The translations under genes were made by a program, and so were the position numbers. Below, one piece after another: positions 1-10,999 of a DNA stretch of 64,000 nucleotides. The DNA is from Prochlorococcus sp. AG-347-L17 (GTDB lineage: Bacteria; Cyanobacteriota; Cyanobacteriia; PCC-6307; Cyanobiaceae), in assembly GCA_003278925.1 (NCBI GenBank), contig QCCN01000004.1, positions 1-64,000 of the forward strand, given 5' to 3'. The notes beneath the pieces were generated by a model, which was not told where the DNA came from, searched no databases, and worked only from the letters and a program-made list of their open reading frames with translations. Each line of letters opens with the position of its first letter. The first letter of the stretch is position 1.

Positions 1-2
1 AA

Positions 3-257
3 GCTGCAAAAAATATTTTAGGCATTTCTGAAAGTATAGAAAATGCTGGTAGGATACTTTCTGAAATTGTTATTGATTCAAATTTAAATAATATTGGTTA
101 CGTTCATTTAAGTAATAAACTTATATCTTTTAAAAAACATAAATTACTTGAAAGTAATGTTAGTGATGAGGCAAATAATTCTGAGTTGGCTTCAAAACTC
201 TGGATTTTAAGTGAAGAGATTTGTAGATCATTTGGCTTTGTTACTTTCAATATTTAA
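3..257 (+). CDS. C-terminal part of a short-chain dehydrogenase/reductase-like protein (5' truncated by window)
   Basis: Open frame from window edge ...AAKNILGISESIENAG...SELASKLWILSEEICRSFGFVTFNI*; the 'LWxLSEE' tail resembles SDR/POR-type C-termini. Confidence 0.45.
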   Translation, partial: AAKNILGISESIENAGRILSEIVIDSNLNNIGYVHLSNKLISFKKHKLLESNVSDEANNSELASKLWILSEEICRSFGFVTFNI

Positions 258-1265
258 GGTTTGTGTTGGGAATGCAAACTCTATATTATTTACCGCAAAT
301 TCCTCAATAATTCTTAAATTTATAGATTGTTGAGCTTCCATTGCGGCGAGATAATTATTTGTTGGGATGTAATAAACAAGTTCGAAATTAAGACTGAAGT
401 CGCCGAAATCTGTGAAATGACATCTATCAAAAGACGCATCTTTTGTCTCTTCAACTATTTTTTTTATTATTATTGGAATCAATTTCATAAGTTTTGGAGA
501 GGTTTCATAAACAACTCCCAATTTATGCACTAACCTTCTTTTTTCCATTTGTGCGTAATTTGAAATTATTCCATTTGTTAGGGCGCTATTGCTCATTACT
601 ATTACTTCTCCATTAATACTTCTTATCCTTGATGATCGTACTCCCACTCTCTCAACCATTCCAAGGACTCCATCAGATTTTATAAACTCACCTTTTTGAA
701 AAGGTTTATCAAGCAAAATTGTTATATATTCAAAGAACTCCTGAACTGGATCTTTCAAAGCTAATCCTGCACCAATACCTCCCGCACTTAGTAAAGCCCA
801 AATAGCAGTCATTTGAACACCTATATTTTGTAAGAAAAAAATTGATCCAATAGTCCATGTTAATGCTTTTATCAATGGAGTTAGTGAAGATACCATCGAA
901 CTAATTGAGGAATCATTAATTTTCGAGGTCGATTCTGTTAAAGATCTTATTAAAACTTTGTTGAGTGCTTTTATGATGATTATTAATATAAATAATTTCA
1001 AAATATTCAACAAGACAGAGATGAAATTTATTTCATCAGCAAAAAAATAGTCAATTGAAAAATAAAATGAGAGGAGGAAACCTATAGGTTTTATAATTCC
1101 AGAGATTACCTCAAAAATAAAATCATCGAAATTTGTTTTTGTTCTTTTGGAAATCTTTTTGAAAAATATTTTTGAAACTTTTGAAACTATTATCGACAAT
1201 AAAGTTCCAATAAAAAAAATAGAAATTGCCAGAAGGAAGTTTTCAGTAACTAATTTCATATTCAA
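228..1265 (-). CDS. MscS family mechanosensitive ion channel
   Basis: N-terminal TM helices then MscS core 'LLSAGGIGAGLALKDPVQEFFEYITILLDKPFQKGEFI'. Confidence 0.88.
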   Translation of the reverse strand: MNMKLVTENFLLAISIFFIGTLLSIIVSKVSKIFFKKISKRTKTNFDDFIFEVISGIIKPIGFLLSFYFSIDYFFADEINFISVLLNILKLFILIIIIKALNKVLIRSLTESTSKINDSSISSMVSSLTPLIKALTWTIGSIFFLQNIGVQMTAIWALLSAGGIGAGLALKDPVQEFFEYITILLDKPFQKGEFIKSDGVLGMVERVGVRSSRIRSINGEVIVMSNSALTNGIISNYAQMEKRRLVHKLGVVYETSPKLMKLIPIIIKKIVEETKDASFDRCHFTDFGDFSLNFELVYYIPTNNYLAAMEAQQSINLRIIEEFAVNNIEFAFPTQTLNIESNKAK

Positions 1266-1334
1266 ATAAACACTTAAAATTTATCTCTAATAAGATATTA
1301 AATTATCTCTAAATAACAAACCAGTCTTTTTTCT

Positions 1335-1904
1335 TTAACTCATTATTATGTTTCTAATTTCTTTAAATTCTTCTCTATCGGCAGTTTTGCATAATTCAAA
1401 AATTATTGATTCAGTTGTTGTTAAGATCGCCCCACTCTGAGTCATTCTTTGTAATGCTACTTCATGATCTACCCTATTTCGACTTCCCATGGCATCTGAT
1501 ATGAGAATAACTTCAAATCCTTTTTGTAAACAATCTAAGACTGTTTGTTGAATACAAATATGCGTTTCGATCCCACAAACTATCAAATTAGTAATTTTCT
1601 TATCTTTAAGTTCTTTCAAAAAATCTTCTAATTTAGCTAGGCTGAATTCCATTTTTTCAAATTTTCTAAATTCTGCTATTGGTGATAATTCAGGTATCGT
1701 TACTCCCAATTTGAGTGGGTTTTGTTCAGATATAAATATGTTTTCTTCTAAAATTTGGTAAGCATTTATTAGCTTTTTTATGTTTTTGATTATTGAATCC
1801 TTATTAAAAATTGGTCTTATTATTTTTTCCTGAATATCAATAATTATCAAGGCGTTTACTTTCGATGATAATTTATCGTAAGAGATTTCTTGATCATTCA
1901 TCAT
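1335..1904 (-). CDS. Isochorismatase-family cysteine hydrolase
   Basis: 'ALIIIDIQEKI', 'NLIVCGIETHICIQQTVLDCLQKGFEVILISDAMGSR' motifs. Confidence 0.88.
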   Translation of the reverse strand: MMNDQEISYDKLSSKVNALIIIDIQEKIIRPIFNKDSIIKNIKKLINAYQILEENIFISEQNPLKLGVTIPELSPIAEFRKFEKMEFSLAKLEDFLKELKDKKITNLIVCGIETHICIQQTVLDCLQKGFEVILISDAMGSRNRVDHEVALQRMTQSGAILTTTESIIFELCKTADREEFKEIRNIIMS

Positions 1905-2020
1905 TTACATATAAAGATACATTTAACATAATATTCTGAAGAACTTTAGTAAACATTTTAAATAAATAAGTTGTTTTACTCTCATCTAGAGTTATTATTG
2001 AGAATAGCCAAAGGTTAATT

Positions 2021-2473
2021 TTGTCATTATCCTCTCAATACAAAGTAATCACATCTCCTCTTGGTGATGGATTACATAAAGATGGGAAGAGATTAACTCC
2101 TCAGAGGTTAAAGGTTCTTAATTTATTTGAAAATATTGGGTCTGGTAAGCATCTTAGTGCTGAAGAAGTTCATGAAAAGTTAGTTAAAACAAGCTCCAAA
2201 GTTTCACTAGCAACAATTTATAGAACTTTAAGACTTTTAGTACAAATGGGTTTGCTTCATGAATTAGAACTCAGTGAGGGTGGACACAGATATGAATTGC
2301 TTAGTAACGACACACCGGATCATCATCATTTGATTTGCATTAGGTGTGGAAGAACAGAAGAATTCGAAAATGATGAGGTTTTAGAAGCAGGCAAAGTTGC
2401 AGCAAAAGTTAATGGTTTTAAACTAGTTGAATCCTCTTTAAATGTAAGAGCAATTTGTCCTAACTGCATTTAG
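2021..2473 (+). CDS. Fur family transcriptional regulator
   Basis: 'TPQRLKVLNLFE', 'ATIYRTLRLLVQMGLLHELELSEGGHRYE', 'HHHLICIRCGRTEEF', CPNC tail. Confidence 0.92.
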   Translation: MSLSSQYKVITSPLGDGLHKDGKRLTPQRLKVLNLFENIGSGKHLSAEEVHEKLVKTSSKVSLATIYRTLRLLVQMGLLHELELSEGGHRYELLSNDTPDHHHLICIRCGRTEEFENDEVLEAGKVAAKVNGFKLVESSLNVRAICPNCI

Positions 2474-2479
2474 CAGGTT

Positions 2480-3412
2480 TTAACTTAAAGTCCCTCCACA
2501 ACTTGACCCTGCACCTGCAGTGCAAGCAAAACAATGTTCTTTTACAGCTACCCCGTAGTCAAAAGTAAATGATTCATCCAACAGATCAAAAAGTGTCTTT
2601 GGTCCTTTATTCTCTCTGAAATTTATCTGTTGGTTAAAGTCACAATCATAAATTTCTCCTAGCCAATTTACGCTAATTGTTTTTTTACACATTAGATTTT
2701 CTAAATTTTTTTCATTAAAATTTTCTTTTAGTAATTTGTAATATGTATTTAGTTTCCCTTCTCTTCTGAGAGATTCTTCATATCTATTTATTGGCATATT
2801 AGTTATTGTGTATAAATTATTAAAAACGATATTGTATTTTTCGAATAGAATTTTTTTATAATCCTTCTCCAATATTTCCTGAGAAGGAGGAAGAATTGGG
2901 CTTACAGGATTGTAAACAAGGTTTAATTGTAATCCATTTTCTTTCTTTCCATAGCCTAAATCATTAAGAATTTTTATGGCATTAATACTTTTTTCAAAAA
3001 CGCCAAAACCCCTTTGAAAATCAACATTATTTTTTTCATAACACGGTAGCGAAGCAGTAATTATCACTTTATTTTTTGCAAGAAATTTAGGAAGATCTTC
3101 ATAACCTTCTTCAAAAAAAATTGTCAAATTGCACCTATCAATAATATCAATCTCTTTTGTGTTCAAGCTGGTTATTAGGTTCTTAAATTTTGGGTGAAGT
3201 TCAGGCGCCCCACCTGTAATATCTAAAGTCTTTATTTTGTATTTTTCAATTATCTTTGGAATAAGAGATATCATTTCATTGGACATCTTTTCAGTCCTTA
3301 GGGGACTCGAATTGACATGACAATGCTTACAAGCCTGATTGCATTTATAACCTATGTTAATTTGCAATGTTTCTATAGGTTCTTTATATATTGAGGGGAA
3401 TTTTTCTTTCAT
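2480..3412 (-). CDS. Radical SAM/Cys-rich protein (ArsS-like arsenosugar-type radical SAM)
   Basis: CNQACKHCH radical SAM motif, 'LDITGGAPELHP', C-terminal 'CFACTAGAGSSCGG'. Confidence 0.8.
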   Translation of the reverse strand: MKEKFPSIYKEPIETLQINIGYKCNQACKHCHVNSSPLRTEKMSNEMISLIPKIIEKYKIKTLDITGGAPELHPKFKNLITSLNTKEIDIIDRCNLTIFFEEGYEDLPKFLAKNKVIITASLPCYEKNNVDFQRGFGVFEKSINAIKILNDLGYGKKENGLQLNLVYNPVSPILPPSQEILEKDYKKILFEKYNIVFNNLYTITNMPINRYEESLRREGKLNTYYKLLKENFNEKNLENLMCKKTISVNWLGEIYDCDFNQQINFRENKGPKTLFDLLDESFTFDYGVAVKEHCFACTAGAGSSCGGTLS

Positions 3413-3452
3413 GAATCTATTATTTATAAATTGTCATTCGAAAATAAAAAAG

Positions 3453-4673
3453 TCAACTATTTTTTTTAAAGTTTGATCTCTCATTAGCAAGTTCAATAAA
3501 CCAACTTATGTACTCTTTGGGACCATTTTTAAAAACTATGTCAAATTTTAAATTGTCATGAACATCACTGATCCCAAATAATCCAGTTTTTTTTGTTGAG
3601 GGTCTTTCAACTTCACCAGAACTACTATCTACAAAAATTATTTTATTCTTAATCCCAAATTCATTACCTAATATTTGTATTAATTCTAGAAAAGACCTGT
3701 CACTTCCTCCTCTTGAATAACTTTTTTCATCATTATTTTTTTTTGATGTGACTGTGTCACCAACTCCTACAATCAAAGGCATATCTTCTTTTTGAATAGT
3801 TCTTTTGCATAAATCAATTTTTTCCGTAACAGTATTTGGAGAGTTTCTAAAATTAAAATTTCTTCCAAAAGGAGCTTTACCAGTTTTATACGCAATAAAT
3901 TTATTTAAAAGAAATAAAACTCCAGAATCTTTAACTGCTCCTTTAATAAGTAATTGTATGTCTGTTGATCCGATATCATCTTGAGAAGAAAGTTTAATTG
4001 TTTCTCTACCATTTTTATTACCTAAATTTGGTGAAATATGAAGGAAAAATGAGTTTTTGAGGCCTTCGGATTCAGCTTTTAAAATGATTTCATTCATCAT
4101 TTTTTCAAAACTAATTTGAATAAGCTTTCTTTTATCAGAATCTTCATGAACTAAATCAAATAGACTATTGAAGTTAATCGTTGGCGAGAAGCGTGTTTCA
4201 CATATTGATTTTACTGCGTGAAAATTGATATCCTCTTGGCTAAGTTCAGGAAAAATATTCTTAACTATATAATTAAATTTTGGTCTTATTAAACTAGGTA
4301 CTTTAGATAAAAAACTTAGTTCTTTTTCTGAGACTCCTTCAAAACTTATTTCACCATTGCTGTCTTGATACTCTACTCCACAGGCAGCTAAACCTCTTAA
4401 ATATAGTTCTTTGTTTTTAGGCTCAGTAGTGCTCCCTAAACTTCTCTCTATTATTCTGTTAACTCCCCTTGGACCTTCATGTTCACCACAAGTTAATACA
4501 AAGAATTCCTCGGCAAATTCTTTTGCTGAATAGATATATTTTGATTCTAACTCTCTAGTCATTGGATCTTTAACTAGAGGGATACAAACTCCGTCAATGT
4601 CTTGAATAAATAAGATATTTTTAGAAGAAATTAATTGTTTTTGTTCATTTAAATTACTTGCAATATATTCCAT
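3453..4673 (-). CDS. stpA: Glucosylglycerol-3-phosphatase-like protein (StpA family)
   Basis: 'NILFIQDIDGVCIPLVKDPMTR...FFVLTCGEHEGPRGVNRIIERSLG' resembles cyanobacterial StpA. Confidence 0.7.
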   Translation of the reverse strand: MEYIASNLNEQKQLISSKNILFIQDIDGVCIPLVKDPMTRELESKYIYSAKEFAEEFFVLTCGEHEGPRGVNRIIERSLGSTTEPKNKELYLRGLAACGVEYQDSNGEISFEGVSEKELSFLSKVPSLIRPKFNYIVKNIFPELSQEDINFHAVKSICETRFSPTINFNSLFDLVHEDSDKRKLIQISFEKMMNEIILKAESEGLKNSFFLHISPNLGNKNGRETIKLSSQDDIGSTDIQLLIKGAVKDSGVLFLLNKFIAYKTGKAPFGRNFNFRNSPNTVTEKIDLCKRTIQKEDMPLIVGVGDTVTSKKNNDEKSYSRGGSDRSFLELIQILGNEFGIKNKIIFVDSSSGEVERPSTKKTGLFGISDVHDNLKFDIVFKNGPKEYISWFIELANERSNFKKNS

Positions 4674-4792
4674 ATTTATAATTATTTTTTTTTTAATTTC
4701 AACTTTCTTAGAAATTATAAATTAAAAAATTCAATATTTAAAATAAATAATTTGCTATGGTAAAAATTGCTTTAATGTAGAAAAATATTGGT

Positions 4793-6340
4793 ATGGGTAA
4801 GAAATTAAAAAATTATCAAGAATTTCCAAAAATGAAGAATAATTTCATAGAAAACATAAATGATAAAAAATATTTTTATTCATTGATTGAAGATATAGAG
4901 AATAGCAAAGTTGGATTTTACAGTGTTGGTTTATATCCTGCATCATTAGCATATAACTGTGCTATGCATGGAAATTCAAATAATATTCTCTTAGCTCCTA
5001 GGGAAGATAGAGATTTGTTAGGTGCTTTCTCAAATGATGTTCTTTCTGATATGGATAATGAGATCATTGAAAAGATTAAGAGAATGGGAAATTATTCTTC
5101 AGCGGGAAAAATAAAGTCTTTTGATCTAAAAGATCTTCTCTTGGAATGCGAAATAGTTATTCTTGCTTCAAATAGTAATCACATACAAGATGATGTTAAA
5201 CATGCTTTAGAACTAAGAAAAACTTTAAAAAGAGAAAATGTGGTCCTTGGCTGTCTAGTAGGTTCTTTTTGCATTGATAATAAAAGTAAAAACCCTTTTA
5301 TTCTCTGTAATAAATATCCAAATTTAGCTTTTTTCACAGGATTTCATCGTCACGGTGCTTTACGAAATCCTAATGATAGTTTTACTGCAAATTTCTGCCA
5401 TCCTGATGCCTTAACTGCCTTAATAGGAGCTCGAATTTTGAATCAATTGTCCCCAAAAATTCAAGTTTCTCCTGGAGTTCATAATATTGAATGTCAATAT
5501 ATAAAATCAATAAAAAACATCTCATCCATATTTGCAGGTTTTGTTAATAACTTTCATTCCGATAAGCCAGCAATGCTACCTACTGTTAATACGATTTTGT
5601 TAACTCAATGTTTAGATCAGGCCGCATCAGTATCATTACAAGTCAGAAAAGAAAATAGATTAGATAACAAATATCTTTCATTAAAAGAACTTGGTTATGG
5701 TGAAGAAGTAATTAGTGCAAAGGAAATAATTAATGATAAATTTTGTGAAAAAGGAGATTATACTTTTTCTCAATTAAATGCTGTTAAGGCTGATGTCTTA
5801 GGGAGCATGACTTTACCAACTGAAGGAAAACCAACACGGAATTTTCAAGCAGGACAAGTTTTATCAGATATGCTTTTGCAACTCAACAGATGTCCAAAAG
5901 ATGTATCAGAATTCGTAGATTGGTGTGACAAATACTCTCTCAGTCAAGGGGGTTTAGAAGGTCTAAAATCTTTAAAATTTTGGCCAGACATTTATAAAGA
6001 ATTCAAAATCAAAAATAATAATTGTTCGATGATAAATCTGATATATTTATGCTTTAATGCAAATTCAGAAGAAAAAAAAGAAATTTATAAGGTTTTAATT
6101 AGTTCAGAAGAGATCACTAATTTTTGTCAAGAATCTGTGAAATCTGAATTATCTCTAGAACTAAATGAAAAATTAAAAGGAGATTATCTTTTTAATGATA
6201 TTGAAAACATTTACAAGAAATTGTTTATTAACAAAGAGGAAAATGATATAAAAAAAAATGAATATAGTAATCAAATTCCTAAGAATTATCCAAGTTATAT
6301 CAATGTATTGAAAATTATCAATAATTATTTTAATAATTAA
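4793..6340 (+). CDS. Uncharacterised protein with N-terminal Rossmann/glycerol-3-phosphate-dehydrogenase-like region
   Basis: 515 aa ORF; 'VGFYSVGLYPASLAYNCAMHGNSNNILLAPRE' and 'CEIVILASNSNHI' look like a divergent GpsA NAD-binding fold. Confidence 0.6.
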   Translation: MGKKLKNYQEFPKMKNNFIENINDKKYFYSLIEDIENSKVGFYSVGLYPASLAYNCAMHGNSNNILLAPREDRDLLGAFSNDVLSDMDNEIIEKIKRMGNYSSAGKIKSFDLKDLLLECEIVILASNSNHIQDDVKHALELRKTLKRENVVLGCLVGSFCIDNKSKNPFILCNKYPNLAFFTGFHRHGALRNPNDSFTANFCHPDALTALIGARILNQLSPKIQVSPGVHNIECQYIKSIKNISSIFAGFVNNFHSDKPAMLPTVNTILLTQCLDQAASVSLQVRKENRLDNKYLSLKELGYGEEVISAKEIINDKFCEKGDYTFSQLNAVKADVLGSMTLPTEGKPTRNFQAGQVLSDMLLQLNRCPKDVSEFVDWCDKYSLSQGGLEGLKSLKFWPDIYKEFKIKNNNCSMINLIYLCFNANSEEKKEIYKVLISSEEITNFCQESVKSELSLELNEKLKGDYLFNDIENIYKKLFINKEENDIKKNEYSNQIPKNYPSYINVLKIINNYFNN

Positions 6341-6433
6341 TCTTTTATTTAATTTACTAAAAAGCTAAGTCCTTCATTTATTTACTAATCTTGATTACGG
6401 GGTTAGAATTATTATGGTTTTTAAAAGGTTTTT

Positions 6434-7093
6434 TTGAAAAAGGAATTATCACATCGTTCTCATGAACTGAAAGCTCTTGGTTGGAATCAAGAAGATTTAA
6501 CAAGATACGAAGATTTATGGGACTACTGTCAAAGATGGGGATTAATAAATTTAGAAAGAGAAGACAGACAGTTTTTAAAGAAGGCAGAAAAGTTACTCCC
6601 AAAGATCCAAAGTAAAAAGATATCAGTTAAAAAAACTATTGAAGAAAAATCGTATTACTTATGGTTAAAATTTTACCTCGATGAAATTAATATTTTTAGT
6701 AATTCTAATCTTCCAAAAAATAAATATGGTGTTTGGACACTCTTAATTGAAGAGGAAATAAAACTTCTTAAGGAATTACAACCAGTTATGGGTCTTCCAG
6801 ATACTATAAAAGCCAAAAATCTATTTGAAAATAGAAAAGAGCTCATAAATAAAGCTTTTAGCGAATTTGAAGCTAAAAACAACGACCATGTTTTCAATTT
6901 TGATGATGTTCTAAACAACTCTGAAAAAAATGTTGGTAAGAATTGGAAATCAATTATTGAAAAAGATCCAGAAGCTAATAAATCTTTTCCTATAATAGAT
7001 TCTGAAAATATTGAGAAACTCAGATCTGCGATAAAAGAGGATTTGAGTTTATATATGAAGGATAATTACCCTTCATTAAAAAAGGATTTATAA
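6434..7093 (+). CDS. Conserved hypothetical protein
   Basis: 219 aa ORF (non-ATG start in track); no recognisable family. Confidence 0.65.
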   Translation: MKKELSHRSHELKALGWNQEDLTRYEDLWDYCQRWGLINLEREDRQFLKKAEKLLPKIQSKKISVKKTIEEKSYYLWLKFYLDEINIFSNSNLPKNKYGVWTLLIEEEIKLLKELQPVMGLPDTIKAKNLFENRKELINKAFSEFEAKNNDHVFNFDDVLNNSEKNVGKNWKSIIEKDPEANKSFPIIDSENIEKLRSAIKEDLSLYMKDNYPSLKKDL

Positions 7094-7149
7094 ATATTTA
7101 TCTTTTTTTTGTTTTTTTTTGGGACTTTTTTAAGTTAAATAGATAATAG

Positions 7150-8493
<1,344 letters not shown>

Positions 8494-8506
8494 AAAAGGA
8501 GATTTA

Positions 8507-9397
8507 TTGGCTTTAATAATTCCTAGTAACTATCACAAGATTAGTGATGTCGAGAAAAATCATATATCTTGGATCGAACCAGAATTGGCAAAAAGACAGG
8601 ATATACGTCCTCTTAGGATTGGTATTTTGAATATCATGCCTCTTGGCAAGCAGTATGAATTTAACTTACTACATCCACTTGGTTTATCTCCTCTTCAAAT
8701 TGAGCCAGTTTGGATAAAGCTCAAAACTCATTCTTATAAAACATGGGATCTTAATCATCTAAATAATCTATATATAACTTGGGAAGAAGCAAATAATCCA
8801 GAACCGTTAGATGGAATCATTATTACTGGAGCACCTATTGAGCACCTAGCCTTTGAGGATGTTAAGTATTGGGATGAATTTGTGAAAATTGTAGATGAAG
8901 CCAGAAATTCTTGTGCGAGTACTCTTGGATTATGTTGGGCTGGCTTTGCGCTGGCTTATTTGGCAGGGGTTGATAAGAAAGTTTTTGACAGGAAGTTATT
9001 TGGGGTATTCCCTTTAAAAAGTTTAGTTCCTGGACATCCTTTGATGGGAACCCAAGATGATGAATTTATTTGTCCTCAAAGTAGATTTGCAGGATTACCA
9101 GATTTGGAGATGGAGAAGGCACAAAAAGAAGGGAAATTGAATTTGTTGGCTTATGGAGAAAACGTTGGATATACAATATTTGAATCTAAAGATCAAAAAC
9201 AACTCATGCATCTAGGTCATCCTGAATATACGGTGCATAGAATTATTAGTGAAATTGAAAGAGACAAAGAAAAGGGAGATGTTCCTCCTCCTGAAAATTT
9301 TGATCTGAATAGTTCAAAAACCGCTTGGAGATCTCATAGAAATTTGCTTTTTCAGCAATGGCTTTGGTTTTGTTATCAACAAGTTAGTCTTAATTAA
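8507..9397 (+). CDS. metA: Homoserine O-succinyl/acetyltransferase
   Basis: 'RPLRIGILNIMPLGKQYEFNLLHPLG', 'IIITGAPIEHLAFEDVKYWDE', 'GLCWAGFALAYL'. Confidence 0.93.
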   Translation: MALIIPSNYHKISDVEKNHISWIEPELAKRQDIRPLRIGILNIMPLGKQYEFNLLHPLGLSPLQIEPVWIKLKTHSYKTWDLNHLNNLYITWEEANNPEPLDGIIITGAPIEHLAFEDVKYWDEFVKIVDEARNSCASTLGLCWAGFALAYLAGVDKKVFDRKLFGVFPLKSLVPGHPLMGTQDDEFICPQSRFAGLPDLEMEKAQKEGKLNLLAYGENVGYTIFESKDQKQLMHLGHPEYTVHRIISEIERDKEKGDVPPPENFDLNSSKTAWRSHRNLLFQQWLWFCYQQVSLN

Positions 9398-9403
9398 CTT
9401 TTT

Positions 9404-10969
9404 TTAATGAGCGCTTTCTAAACCACCTAGTCTCTCAAATAAGTTAAGACTTTCTTTATTTAATCCTACAATCTCAACTTTAGAACCACCATTCTGGAAT
9501 TTTCTAATAATTTGCTCAAGAGCAACAACGCCACTCTGATCCCAAATATGAGCTGAAGACATATCAATCACAATATTTTCTGGATGTTCATGAATATCAA
9601 ATCCTTGTAAAAAATAAATTTTGCTTACAAAAAATAATTGTCCTTTTACTTTGTAGGTAGTTAAATTATTTTCTTTCGCTCTTGAGACAGTTATAACTTT
9701 CGCGACTTTTCTGCTAAATAAAATTGCAGCTAATGCAACTCCTGCAATAACTCCAAGTGCAAGATTATGAGGTTTTGTGAGCATAGTAACTGCAAAAGTC
9801 ATAAGCATGACTGCAGTATCACTTTTGGGTATCTTTCTAATATTTTTTAATCCATTTATATCTGCTGTACTTATTGCGATCGTTATCATGATTGCTACTA
9901 GGGCAGCCATTGGTATTGCTCCAATCCAAGACTTCAAGAGGATAATCATAATTAGTAGAGATATACCTGAGGAGAGGGTTGATAATCTAGATTTACCACC
10001 ATTCTCAGTATTCATAACAGATTGCCCAACTAAGGCACATCCTGCCATTCCGCCAAATAAGGATGCCACAATATTTGCGATTCCCTGTCCTCTTGCTTCT
10101 TTATTTTTATTAGAACTTGTATCAGTTACATCGTCTAAAATGTCTTGAGTTAAAAAGGTTTCCATTAAACCCACGAGAGATATCGCAAGTGAAGTCGGCA
10201 AAATTATTCCTAATGTTTCAAGACTAAAAGGGACTTTCCCATTTTCTATTGATCCAAAAGGAAGAGAAATACTTGGTAATCCATCAGGTAATTTACCCAA
10301 ATCGCTAACAGTTGGGACATCTAGATTAAAGAGTATGCTTATAAGAGTAATTACTACTATTGCAATAAGTTGAGATGGGACTACTTTTGTGATTTTTGGA
10401 AGACCATAGATAATTACTAATCCTAGGATTACAAGAATCCAAACTACTAGAATCTGAGAGTTAACTGGATATTGACTTATAGTTTGTTCAACTAATCCTT
10501 TTGATTCTTTAATACCTATCCCTAACTGAGGGAGTTGTGCTTGAAATATTAAAAGTGCTAGTGCATTTACAAATCCACTTAGTACTCCTGTTGGCACGAA
10601 TCTCATTTGGTAGGCAAGTCTTAAATATCCCCAAAGAATTTGGAAAATTCCAGTTAATATTCCAGCTGCAATAAGATATGGGACTCCTAATCCAGGGGCT
10701 TGTGATTCTCCATAGGCAACAAGTCCAGTCATCAAAAGAGCTGTTGAACCTGTGGCAGAAGTGATCATGCCCCTTCTTCCTCCAACAATAGCAATTGTTA
10801 TAGATAAGCAAAATGCACCAAATAGGCCAACTTTAGGATCTACACCAGCTATACCTGAAAAAGCAATTGCTTCTGGAATCATTGCAAAAGCAACAACTAA
10901 ACCAGAGAGAATATTTGACTTTGGATCATCTAACCAATTTTTAGATAAATATCTTGAGAAATTTGACAT
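9404..10969 (-). CDS. SulP-family anion permease (sulfate or BicA-like bicarbonate transporter) with STAS domain
   Basis: 'NILSGLVVAFAMIPEAIAFSGIAGVDP', STAS tail 'ENIVIDMSSAHIWDQSGVVALEQI'. Confidence 0.88.
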   Translation of the reverse strand: MSNFSRYLSKNWLDDPKSNILSGLVVAFAMIPEAIAFSGIAGVDPKVGLFGAFCLSITIAIVGGRRGMITSATGSTALLMTGLVAYGESQAPGLGVPYLIAAGILTGIFQILWGYLRLAYQMRFVPTGVLSGFVNALALLIFQAQLPQLGIGIKESKGLVEQTISQYPVNSQILVVWILVILGLVIIYGLPKITKVVPSQLIAIVVITLISILFNLDVPTVSDLGKLPDGLPSISLPFGSIENGKVPFSLETLGIILPTSLAISLVGLMETFLTQDILDDVTDTSSNKNKEARGQGIANIVASLFGGMAGCALVGQSVMNTENGGKSRLSTLSSGISLLIMIILLKSWIGAIPMAALVAIMITIAISTADINGLKNIRKIPKSDTAVMLMTFAVTMLTKPHNLALGVIAGVALAAILFSRKVAKVITVSRAKENNLTTYKVKGQLFFVSKIYFLQGFDIHEHPENIVIDMSSAHIWDQSGVVALEQIIRKFQNGGSKVEIVGLNKESLNLFERLGGLESAH

Positions 10970-10999
10970 TTTAATTTTCTTTATAATTATGAAGTTACC

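Noticed and set aside
10509-10811. 100-aa minus ORF and 123-aa plus ORF (9777-10148) within sulP
   Set aside because: Alternate frames of a clearly coding SulP gene; no family resemblance.
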